28,919 nt of DNA, from positions 1 through 28,919 of the forward strand of contig DKWX01000040.1 of NCBI GenBank assembly GCA_002491945.1, read 5' to 3'. This DNA comes from Porphyromonadaceae bacterium UBA7141. Lineage in GTDB: Bacteria > Bacteroidota > Bacteroidia > Bacteroidales > Muribaculaceae. Below the pieces are notes generated by a model. That model was not told where the DNA came from. It worked only from the letters and a program-made list of their open reading frames with translations, and did not search any database. The position numbers were made by a program, and so were the translations under genes. Positions 15,084 to 22,243 of this stretch are shown one piece after another (position 1 is the stretch's first letter; every line of letters begins with the position of its first letter).

Positions 15084-16748
15084 ATGTTGAAGAAACTTGT
15101 CATAAGAAACTACGCATTAATCGATGAAGTGGAGATTGACTTCGGCGGCGGACTATCAATTATTACCGGTCAGACCGGTGCCGGCAAGTCGATTATGCTT
15201 GGGGCATTGGGACTGCTGCGGGGAGAGCGTGCCGACACAAAGGCCATAGCCGACCGTGCCAGCAAAACGGTTGTAGAGGCTACATTTCTTACGGATGTGA
15301 CAGATCCCGAGACAGGAGAGTCCGGTCCTGGAGAACTGATAGTGCGTCGTGAGATTTCGCCTACAGGTCGTAGCCGGGCGTTTATTCAGGATTCTCCGGT
15401 CACATTGACAAGCCTTGGTGACTGCACATCTGCATTGCTCGACATTCACTCTCAACATGCCAATCTATCTCTTAATTCAAAGGATGGGCAATTGGATATT
15501 ATCGATGCCATGGCAGAGAATGCGGCTTTTTTAACTGACTATCGTGCGGATTTCAAAAAATATGTTGGTCTTCGCACGCGTATACGCCAGTTGCGTGAAC
15601 TCAAGGCGCGCAATATAGAAAAGCGTGGCATAATCAGGATTCAACTTGAGGCTCTGAACAAGCTTAAACCTAAAAAAGGTGAACAGCAGGAAGTGGAGCG
15701 TCGGTTTGAAATGCTCAGCGAGGCGGATGAAATACGTGAGCAGATGTCGGGGGCCTATGAGGCTCTTGCTGGAGATCAGGACAGCGCCATGACCGGAGTG
15801 CGTCTGGCAGTAGGATGTCTCGAGAGTTTCAATCTTGAGGCAGTAGACCCGACTCCAGAAGAAGAGTCGCTTATCGCACGTCTGAATTCAATCTATATCG
15901 AACTCAAGGACATTGCCTATACAATCGAGCAATTGGGAGAGAGTGTGGAGTCAAGTCCGACGCTTCTTGCCCATACAGGAGCGCGGATGAGGGCGTATTA
16001 TGAAGCTGTGAAGTCAATGGGGGTAGATACAGGTGATGATCTGGTGGATCTGCGCGATCGTCTGGAAGCTCAGTTGCATATGCTTGACGGCGACGATGAT
16101 GAGAGCCGCGAACTTGAACAGGAGGCTCGTTCATTGGCAAAGGTGTTGAAAGACAAGGCCGAGCATCTTACGCGCCGCAGGCGAGAGGCTGCCGATAAAT
16201 TCAGCCGTAATCTGACGGAGCGTGCGGTGCCTCTTGGTCTGGCCAATTTACGATTTGCAGTAGCAATCAAGGAGGGGAAACTTACCACTGACGGTCAGGA
16301 CAATGTGGAATTCCTGTGCAGTTTTAACAAGAATGGGGAGATGTTGCCGATGTCGGCTACAGCTTCTGGTGGCGAATTGTCGCGACTTACGCTAAGCATA
16401 AAATCGCTCATGGCGGAGAAAATGAACATGCCGACAGTGATATTTGATGAGATCGACACTGGAGTGAGTGGTGAGATTGCTGATAAAATGGGGCAGATGA
16501 TGACTCGTATGGCGGAAAAGATACAGATTATCACCATTACGCATCTGCCGCAGGTAGCCGCCAAGGGGGTGCGTCATTACAAGGTATACAAGCAGGACAC
16601 AGATCTGCGTACAGTATCTTCCGTCTGTGAGATTTCCGGAAATGAAAGAGTCATGGAGATAGCAGGGATGTTAAGCGGAGAGAGATTGACAGAAGCTGCA
16701 TTGTCTGCCGCACAGGAACTGCTGCGCAATGAACGGAATATAAAATAA
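15084..16748 (+). CDS. recN: DNA repair protein RecN
   Basis: RecN is an SMC-like ATPase that acts early in repair of double-strand breaks. The 554-aa protein has a Walker A motif GQTGAGKS (residues 29-36), a long central coiled coil (about 160-390), the ABC signature SGGELSRL (428-435) and Walker B VIFDEIDTG (452-460), which is normal length and order for the family. The ATG at 15084 begins MLKKLVIRNYALIDEVEIDF, as expected, and is preceded by AGGAG about 8 nt upstream, one of the few Shine-Dalgarno-like sites in the window. rlmB follows after 9 nt. No LexA box was recognised. Confidence 0.96.
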   Translation: MLKKLVIRNYALIDEVEIDFGGGLSIITGQTGAGKSIMLGALGLLRGERADTKAIADRASKTVVEATFLTDVTDPETGESGPGELIVRREISPTGRSRAFIQDSPVTLTSLGDCTSALLDIHSQHANLSLNSKDGQLDIIDAMAENAAFLTDYRADFKKYVGLRTRIRQLRELKARNIEKRGIIRIQLEALNKLKPKKGEQQEVERRFEMLSEADEIREQMSGAYEALAGDQDSAMTGVRLAVGCLESFNLEAVDPTPEEESLIARLNSIYIELKDIAYTIEQLGESVESSPTLLAHTGARMRAYYEAVKSMGVDTGDDLVDLRDRLEAQLHMLDGDDDESRELEQEARSLAKVLKDKAEHLTRRRREAADKFSRNLTERAVPLGLANLRFAVAIKEGKLTTDGQDNVEFLCSFNKNGEMLPMSATASGGELSRLTLSIKSLMAEKMNMPTVIFDEIDTGVSGEIADKMGQMMTRMAEKIQIITITHLPQVAAKGVRHYKVYKQDTDLRTVSSVCEISGNERVMEIAGMLSGERLTEAALSAAQELLRNERNIK

Positions 16749-16757
16749 TCGACCCAA

Positions 16758-17513
16758 ATGAACAAGACAGATTATATATTTGGACTCAGAGCCATAATAG
16801 AAGCCATCGAGGCCGGGAAAAGTATTGACAAGGTGCTTGTCAAGAAAGACCTTTCAGGAGATCTTTCGCGAGAATTATTCGGCAAGATAAAGGAGTATGG
16901 CGTAGTGAGCCAGAGGGTGCCGGTTGAGAAACTGAATCGTATCACGATGAAGAACCATCAGGGAGCCATTGCGTTGCTTTCGCCAGTGGAGTACGGGCGT
17001 CTGGATCATATCGTGCCTCAGCTTTATGAGGAGGGGCGTAATCCATTCGTCATAGTGCTTGACGGATTGACTGATACCCGTAACTTCGGGGCGATAGCAC
17101 GTACCGCAGAATGTGCAGGCGCGGATGTAATTGTAATCCCGGAGAAGGGTAGCGTCAGTGTTACTCCGGATGCTGTAAAGACATCGGCCGGCGCGCTGCT
17201 CCATATCCCGGTGTGCAGGGTGCGCTCGGTGCTTGATGCCGTAAGGTTTTTACGCGATAGCGGTTATCAGGTGGTCGGAGCCACGGAGAAGACTAACTGT
17301 GATTATACAGAGGTAGATTATAATGTGCCGGTGGCGTTAGTGATGGGCGCCGAGGATACTGGCATAAGTGATGATGTGTTGCGTGTCTGCGACCGGCTTG
17401 CGGCAATCCCTGTATTAGGTCATATAGGTTCGTTGAATGTATCAGTGGCTGCAGGCATAATGATGTACGAGGTGGTAAGGCAGCGGGGTATGAAATCGGA
17501 TACCATCATCTAA
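16758..17513 (+). CDS. rlmB: 23S rRNA (guanosine-2251-2'-O)-methyltransferase RlmB (SpoU/TrmH family)
   Basis: RlmB methylates the ribose of G2251 in the peptidyl-transferase P loop of 23S rRNA, using S-adenosylmethionine bound in a trefoil knot. The 251-aa protein starts with the substrate-binding domain (YIFGLRAIIEAIEAGK, 6-21). The SPOUT motifs follow: LDGLTDTRNFGAIARTAE (101-118), GAEDTGI (197-203, where many homologues have GxEGxGI) and IPVLGHIGSLNVSVAAGI (217-234). The family includes other 2'-O-methyltransferases, so the exact target is by best fit. It lies 9 nt after recN and is the last gene before a 484-nt gap. Confidence 0.88.
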   Translation: MNKTDYIFGLRAIIEAIEAGKSIDKVLVKKDLSGDLSRELFGKIKEYGVVSQRVPVEKLNRITMKNHQGAIALLSPVEYGRLDHIVPQLYEEGRNPFVIVLDGLTDTRNFGAIARTAECAGADVIVIPEKGSVSVTPDAVKTSAGALLHIPVCRVRSVLDAVRFLRDSGYQVVGATEKTNCDYTEVDYNVPVALVMGAEDTGISDDVLRVCDRLAAIPVLGHIGSLNVSVAAGIMMYEVVRQRGMKSDTII

Positions 17514-17997
17514 GCAGCTGTCTGAAATCAGTTCCCGAAATTGATTATAGCGGTTTTGCGGCGTTATTGTGGCGTTTTGCGCCAAGTCTGATCAGTTGCA
17601 CAGACTGATATGCTCTCCTCTGAATCTATTAAATTATCTGGAAGGTCCATTTTTGAGTGATTGAAATTTAAATTCAAACATTGAAGTCGTTTGAAATTTC
17701 ACAATGGCAAGATTAATTGAGATTATGAAGTGTATTATATATGCCATAATGTTAATGGAGAATGACATTGAAGAAAGCAGATACAGATATAGGTACTTTT
17801 GAGTTTTCGTAAAAAGTTTCAACTACTTCACACTCTAAAATGGAGTGAAATTTGATTATACGGCCGCAAAATCGTATATTTGCATAATATTTGAGCCTGC
17901 TGTCTTTGACGGGAAATTTCTCATGCACTGAGTCATGGACATTGCCCGGAATTAGAAGTGCGCTCTGACCATTAATCCAAGACTTAAGAGAAGACAT
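17514..17997. other. 484-nt AT-rich intergenic region between rlmB and nusB
   Basis: No gene is supported. The first part holds short hairpins: AGTCTG 17585-17590 with CAGACT 17601-17606, and an imperfect arm pair AAATTCAAAC 17670-17679 with GTTTGAAATTT 17689-17699. None has a proper T-tract, so the end of the recN-rlmB transcript is unclear. The nusB promoter is at 17851-17882, followed by a leader of about 110 nt. A 62-codon open stretch on the - strand (17634-17822) is AT-driven and was rejected. Confidence 0.6.
17851..17882 (+). promoter_or_regulatory. Promoter of the nusB-yajC-ybbR cluster
   Basis: TTTG (17851-17854), a 20-nt spacer and TATATTTG (17875-17882) form a complete -33/-7 pair. 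The start would be near 17889, about 110 nt before the nusB ATG. Confidence 0.78.
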
Positions 17998-19404
17998 ATG
18001 ATTAATCGAGTGTTGATTCGCACTAAGGTGGTGCAGCTCCTCTACTCCTATCTGCTGGTAGAGCGGCGGTTTGCGATAGAATCCATGCCGGCCAATCCTA
18101 CCCGGGAGAAGCGTTTTGCGCATGGCCTGTATCTCGACGTGCTATGTATGATGTCGGAAATAGCCGATAATATTACAGGGCGCGGAGGTGTCAGCCCCCT
18201 GGCGAATACACGGTTTATCAAGCGTATAAAGGAAGATGAGACAATAAAGTCGCTTCTTCGCAAATACCGCATGATTGATTTCCCGTTGTCAGCAATTGCA
18301 GAGCGTCTTGCCCGAGAGGTGAAAGACTCTGGGCTGTATAAGAAATTCCAAAAGAGCGAGGACCCGGGATCATTGGCCGATGAACGCATCTGGCAGGAAA
18401 TATTCAAGACGATAATACTGCCGGACAATCAGTTGTCAAAGGCAATAAGCGAGCGGGAAGGATATACACTTGCGGGCAAGGAGCGTATGGAGGAGATGAT
18501 GGATCAGACGTTCAGCAACTTTTACTCCGCAGCCGACGGCAAGGATGATGCCGTCAAAACATTGCGCATGAGTATGGATAAGGCGCGTGAACTGTATTTC
18601 CGGTTGTTATGGCTTCCGGTGCAGCTTGTGCAGCTGCGCGACCGGGATATTGATGAGGCCCGCAACCGCTATTTGGCTTCAGATGCTGACCGCAATCCTA
18701 GTCTGCGTTTTGTGGAGAATGAGTTTGTGAAGACGATTGCGACTAATGAGGACATTGATGCCGCAATGGAGGGACTTGGACGCAACATGACAATCGACGA
18801 TGAGCCTATGATGCGTGCGTTGCTCCGCGCTATTATGGAATCCGAGATATACAAGGAGTATATGGAATTCCCGGTTACCGACTTCACTTCCGATTGCGAT
18901 TTCTGGCGCAAGATATATAAGAATGTGATATTCGTCAACGAGTATTTCCTCGAGGCCCTTGAGGATAAGTCGGTATTTTGGAATGACGATTTGGATACAA
19001 TCGGCACATTTGTGATAAAGACCGTAAAGCGTATTGCCGAGAAGAAATCGTTTGCCGGAATTATGGCTACGTATAAGGATGAGGAGGATGCGATGTTCGG
19101 ACGGCTGCTTGTTGATGCTGTAATCGAGAACCATGAGACATACCGTGAGTATATTAATGCGGCGCTTGACACTAAAGTATGGGAGGCTGACCGTATGGCA
19201 TATATGGATGTCGTGATAATGATGACAGCTTTGGCCGAGATACTGAACTTCCCTAAGATTCCACTTACTGTGAGCATCAATGAATATGTAGAGATAGCAA
19301 AGAGCTACAGTACGCGCAAGAGTCCGCAGTTCGTGCATGGAGTGCTTGCAGCTGTGCTCAAAAAGCTGAAAGAAAACGGTGTGTTGGTAAAGAGTCTTGA
19401 GTAA
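17998..19404 (+). CDS. nusB: NusB-family transcription antitermination protein, oversized
   Basis: NusB, with S10/NusE, binds boxA RNA and supports antitermination of rRNA transcripts. The C-terminal 150 residues look like NusB: AYMDVVIMMTALAEILNF, then PLTVSINEYVEIAKSYST and PQFVHGVL, matching the INExVExAK...FVNGVL signature. The protein is 468 aa, over three times the E. coli size (about 140 aa). The extra 300 residues are N-terminal and helical, starting MINRVLIRTKVVQLLYSYLL, itself reminiscent of the NusB N-terminus. I recall N-terminally extended NusB as common in Bacteroidota, but this one is long. The start ATG at 17998 fits. The gene heads the conserved order with yajC, ybbR-like, coaE and DUF5606. 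Confidence 0.85.
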   Translation: MINRVLIRTKVVQLLYSYLLVERRFAIESMPANPTREKRFAHGLYLDVLCMMSEIADNITGRGGVSPLANTRFIKRIKEDETIKSLLRKYRMIDFPLSAIAERLAREVKDSGLYKKFQKSEDPGSLADERIWQEIFKTIILPDNQLSKAISEREGYTLAGKERMEEMMDQTFSNFYSAADGKDDAVKTLRMSMDKARELYFRLLWLPVQLVQLRDRDIDEARNRYLASDADRNPSLRFVENEFVKTIATNEDIDAAMEGLGRNMTIDDEPMMRALLRAIMESEIYKEYMEFPVTDFTSDCDFWRKIYKNVIFVNEYFLEALEDKSVFWNDDLDTIGTFVIKTVKRIAEKKSFAGIMATYKDEEDAMFGRLLVDAVIENHETYREYINAALDTKVWEADRMAYMDVVIMMTALAEILNFPKIPLTVSINEYVEIAKSYSTRKSPQFVHGVLAAVLKKLKENGVLVKSLE

Positions 19405-19510
19405 TGACATCGTTGTGTCCGGATTCAATGGCCAGATAAGAAGGTGCATGTTTCCAGGCATAAGGGGCTTTACAGGAAAAATATAATAACAAATCAATAG
19501 AAACAAATCA

Positions 19511-19837
19511 ATGAATTTACAGACAATTCTGTTGCAGTCAGCCGAAGGCAGTGGCAGCTCATGGAGCGGGATGCTCATGATTGTGGCGATGGTAGTAGTG
19601 TTCTACTTCTTTATGATTCGACCTCAGTCAAAGAAACAGAAAGAGATAAAGAAAGCCAGAGAGGCTATGCAGAAGGGCGATAAGGTGATAACGGCGGGTG
19701 GAATATATGGGACAATCGCCAGCATCAACGAAGCCGCAGGGACGATGATGATAGAAATCTCCAAGGGGGTTGATATCAAGGTGAGCCGCGATCAGGTGTA
19801 TCCTGTAGTGGAGAATACCGCAGCTGAGAAGAAGTAA
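19511..19837 (+). CDS. yajC: Preprotein translocase subunit YajC
   Basis: YajC is a small single-pass inner-membrane protein that associates with SecDF-SecYEG. The 108-aa protein has one strong transmembrane helix (about 19-36, MLMIVAMVVVFYFFMI) followed immediately by RPQSKKQKE, the family's basic cytoplasmic motif. GDKVITAGGIYGTIASI follows (around 56-72), so it is complete. There is no secDF beside it, which is normal for Bacteroidota. It is 106 nt after nusB and 42 nt before the YbbR-like gene. Confidence 0.95.
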   Translation: MNLQTILLQSAEGSGSSWSGMLMIVAMVVVFYFFMIRPQSKKQKEIKKAREAMQKGDKVITAGGIYGTIASINEAAGTMMIEISKGVDIKVSRDQVYPVVENTAAEKK

Positions 19838-19879
19838 AGCTACAGAAGCGGATTAGCTCTTAATCATAATAGCGCAGAT

Positions 19880-20851
19880 ATGGTAGATAAAGAAAAAATA
19901 AAGACTGGTTGGAAAACCATGCAGGCGTCTACGGGATTTAAAAAAACTCTGACGTATCTTGTTTTTGTGGCCATAGCTGCGCTATTCTGGTTTATCATGG
20001 CTCTCAACGACAGTGTGCAGGATAATTTTGAGGTTAAGGTGAATCTTTACAACGTTCCCGATTCGGTGACGTTTATCAATCTGCCTCCTGAGAAAATTCA
20101 TGTCATGGTGCGCGACCAAGGTGCCAATCTTTGGCGCAATGGGGTGTTTGGCGATGCTACGGTTAATATTAACTTTGCGGATTTCAGTGGAGACGGGCGC
20201 TTCGTGGTGCGCCGCAGCGAACTCACAGCGGCGTTGAAGAGTGTGTTTGGAGCGTCGGCAAGTCTTTTGTCGACATCGGTCGACTCGTTATCGTTGATGT
20301 ATACCACATTGCCCGGTAAGCGGGTACCGGTCGAGGTCTCGGCAGATCTTACTCCTGCTACCGGAAAAATTATCATGGGCAATCCTGTAGCCAGTCCGGC
20401 GGGAGTGGTGGTTTACGGCACACGCAATGTGCTTGATACCATCACGAGAGTCTATACGGAGCATTTCTCGCGTCATAATCTGGAGGAGAATACAGAAGTT
20501 CCTGTGCGTCTGCGCGGCATGGCCAATGCGCGTTTTGAACCATCGACTGTAAAAGTGGCAGTCGAAGTGGATCCGTTGGTAAGAAAGCAGGCGTCAGTGA
20601 ATGTCGCTGTGCATCATCTGCCGGAAGGAATGGATTTACTTCTGTTCCCATCAAAGGTGCAGGTGGAGTATTATGTGCCGATGAGTAAGTTTGATGCAGC
20701 GAGTGTCGATAAAACAGGTGTCGCGGTGGATTATCTTGATTTGGATAAAAATCCGCGTAAACTGCCTGTGCGTCTTACGCATCATAATTCCGCATTGTTG
20801 AATATGCATTTGCTTACTGATAGTGTGGAATATACACTGGTGCGCAATTAA
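19880..20851 (+). CDS. YbbR-like (CdaR-like) membrane-anchored protein
   Basis: The 323-aa protein has a short cytoplasmic N-terminus, one transmembrane helix (about 24-41, TYLVFVAIAALFWFIMAL) and a large extracytoplasmic part made of YbbR-type beta repeats. YbbR-like stretches include LPPEKIHVMVRDQGANLW, KRVPVEVSADLTPATG and a segment on threshold-type repeats GVVVYGTRNVLDTITRVYTE. In Firmicutes, CdaR-type YbbR proteins regulate the diadenylate cyclase CdaA. No cdaA is nearby here, so that role cannot be assumed. The position between yajC and coaE is a recurring Bacteroidota arrangement. Start ATG 19880; it is 42 nt after yajC and likely in the same transcript. Confidence 0.82.
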   Translation: MVDKEKIKTGWKTMQASTGFKKTLTYLVFVAIAALFWFIMALNDSVQDNFEVKVNLYNVPDSVTFINLPPEKIHVMVRDQGANLWRNGVFGDATVNINFADFSGDGRFVVRRSELTAALKSVFGASASLLSTSVDSLSLMYTTLPGKRVPVEVSADLTPATGKIIMGNPVASPAGVVVYGTRNVLDTITRVYTEHFSRHNLEENTEVPVRLRGMANARFEPSTVKVAVEVDPLVRKQASVNVAVHHLPEGMDLLLFPSKVQVEYYVPMSKFDAASVDKTGVAVDYLDLDKNPRKLPVRLTHHNSALLNMHLLTDSVEYTLVRN

Positions 20852-20899
20852 AAGTAAACTCCACATCGGAATCGACTAAAAATAAGCGGTCATATTGTA

Positions 20900-20917
20900 T
20901 AAATTTGAACACTTGCT
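20900..20917 (+). repeat. Copy C of the TAAATTTGAACACTT motif, upstream of coaE
   Basis: TAAATTTGAACACTTGCT differs from copies A and B at one of 18 positions. It starts 90 nt before the coaE ATG, in the 138-nt gap after the YbbR-like gene. TAAATTTG again fits a -7 box, which would let coaE be transcribed apart from yajC. There is no clear -33 TTTG. Confidence 0.6.
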
Positions 20918-20989
20918 TCTCAGTCTACATTTATTCCTGCAGTGGAGTCGGTCAAACGACTTTACTTACTTAAATTTAATTTGAGACTT

Positions 20990-21616
20990 ATGGCATTTAA
21001 GCTGATCGGTATCTGCGGAGGCATCGGAAGCGGGAAGAGTGTGGTGTCGCGGGTATTGCGCCTTACTGGTTATGAGGTGTATGATTGCGATGTATGCGCC
21101 AGACTGCTCATGGAATCGGATTCCGGCATAAAATGCCGCATACGTGATGAGATTTCAACAGAAGTGACAGATGGTGTCTCAGTGCCAGACCGCAGACTTC
21201 TTGCGTCTATCGTATTTGCCAATGAGGAAAAGCGCCGAATCCTCAATTCAATCGTGCATAGCGAGGTGCGGCGTGATGTGGCACTTCATGGGGAGCATGT
21301 CCGCGGGCTTATGTTTGTTGAGGCGGCCGTACTTGCCGAAAGCGGCCTTGCAGACATGTGTGATGCGATATGGCTTGTGGAGGCTCCATTGAGTCGTAGG
21401 CAGGAGCGTGTGACGCAGCGCGACAACTGTACGCAGGATGCTTTCAGTGCCAGAGTTAAAAGTCAGAAGCAGGAGGAGGAATTGCTTAAAAGGTATCGCG
21501 GCAAGACTGTTGAGATATATAACGATGGCCAGCATTCGCTATTACAACAGATTACTCATCTGTTGGATGGTTTAAAAGGAGGGGCGGATAAGGGGGTGTC
21601 TTCAAATTGGATTTGA
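20990..21616 (+). CDS. coaE: Dephospho-CoA kinase
   Basis: CoaE catalyses the last step of coenzyme A synthesis, ATP-dependent phosphorylation of dephospho-CoA on the ribose 3' position. The 208-aa protein from ATG 20990 begins MAFKLIGICGGIGSGKS, with the P-loop GGIGSGKS at 10-17, directly at the N-terminus as in the family. A typical central stretch, VFANEEKRRILNSIVHSEVRRD, is followed by FVEAAVLAESGLADMCDAIW and RQERVTQRDN (lid region). An upstream in-frame GTG at 20942 would add 16 residues not seen in the family. The stop codon lies within a 23-nt inverted repeat. Together with coaBC at 12.7 kb, the window holds three of the later CoA steps in separate transcripts. Confidence 0.95.
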   Translation: MAFKLIGICGGIGSGKSVVSRVLRLTGYEVYDCDVCARLLMESDSGIKCRIRDEISTEVTDGVSVPDRRLLASIVFANEEKRRILNSIVHSEVRRDVALHGEHVRGLMFVEAAVLAESGLADMCDAIWLVEAPLSRRQERVTQRDNCTQDAFSARVKSQKQEEELLKRYRGKTVEIYNDGQHSLLQQITHLLDGLKGGADKGVSSNWI

Positions 21617-21620
21617 AGAC
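21598..21620 (+). other. Perfect hairpin spanning the coaE stop codon
   Basis: GTCTTCAAAT (21598-21607) and ATTTGAAGAC (21611-21620) form a 10-bp perfect stem with a 3-nt loop; the coaE TGA (21614-21616) lies in the right arm. It is followed by TTACTTAAAAG rather than a T-run, so it is at best a weak terminator. The right arm is also part of motif copy D. Confidence 0.6.
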
Positions 21621-21627
21621 TTACTTA
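21611..21627 (+). repeat. Copy D (variant) of the motif, upstream of DUF5606
   Basis: ATTTGAAGACTTACTTA matches ATTTGAACACTTACTTA of copy A at 16 of 17 positions. It overlaps the end of coaE and sits 31 nt before the DUF5606 ATG. The leading bases differ from TAA, so the -7 reading is weaker here. Confidence 0.45.
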
Positions 21628-21658
21628 AAAGAAAAATTTAATATAAAACACAATACCA

Positions 21659-22078
21659 ATGTTACGTACAGTACTTTCGATTACCGGTAAGCCGGGACTT
21701 TTCAAAATCATTTCTCAGGGCAACCGTATGCTTCTCGTCGAGGATATAGTATCGAAAAAGCGTATGCCGGTGCATGCCCGCGACAAGGTGGTTTCGCTTG
21801 GCGACATCGCAATGTATACAGAGGGGGAGGATAAGCCCCTTGGTGAGATACTTGATCTGGTGTATGAGAATATGAGTGGCGAGAAGATTGATGTCAAGGC
21901 AATGGATAATGATGGCCTCCGTGATAAGTTTGGTGAGATTCTCGTCGACTTCGATCGGGAGCGTGTCTATCCTTCGGACATCAAGAAGCTCTTCAGCTGG
22001 TACAATATCCTTATAGGTGCCGGCATGGTGAAATTTGCCGAAGAAAATACTGATAAGGCTTCGGCAGAAGAAGAGTAA
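21659..22078 (+). CDS. DUF5606 family protein
   Basis: The 139-aa protein is a Bacteroidota-specific family of unknown function. It starts MLRTVLSITGKPGLFKIISQ, a small beta-rich domain followed by KKRMPVHARDKVVSLGDIAMY, then a helical part with VDFDRERVYPSDIKKLFSWY and GAGMVKFAEE. There is no signal peptide or membrane segment, so it is cytosolic. The S-x-G-K-P-G-L-F pattern and small size suggest an RNA- or nucleic-acid-binding domain, but this is only a guess. It lies 42 nt after coaE and just before a strong terminator, closing the nusB-yajC-ybbR-coaE group. Confidence 0.85.
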   Translation: MLRTVLSITGKPGLFKIISQGNRMLLVEDIVSKKRMPVHARDKVVSLGDIAMYTEGEDKPLGEILDLVYENMSGEKIDVKAMDNDGLRDKFGEILVDFDRERVYPSDIKKLFSWYNILIGAGMVKFAEENTDKASAEEE

Positions 22079-22135
22079 TCAATCCTCAGATACTGGCTGA
22101 GGTCGGGTAATCCCGGCAATGGTCGTGACATATAG

Positions 22136-22190
22136 CGCCCTCCGGCAGCTGCTGTATAAGTATCAGGCAGCCGGAGGGCGTATTATTTTC
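22136..22190 (+). terminator. Terminator after DUF5606, between convergent genes
   Basis: CGCCCTCCGG (22136-22145) pairs perfectly with CCGGAGGGCG (22171-22180), with an inner GCTGC/GCAG helix, and is followed by TATTATTTTC. It lies between DUF5606 (+) and htpG (-). On the - strand the following bases are not T-rich, so it mainly serves the + strand. Confidence 0.85.
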
Positions 22191-22243
22191 AGGCCGTCCG
22201 GGCGTAAATGCTTAGGTTATGGCCTTTATGATTGGTCTCAGAC

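Noticed and set aside
17634..17822. 62-codon open frame on the - strand
   Set aside because: The frame is AT-driven, rich in Ile/Phe/Ser with no family features, and lies in a clearly non-coding gap.
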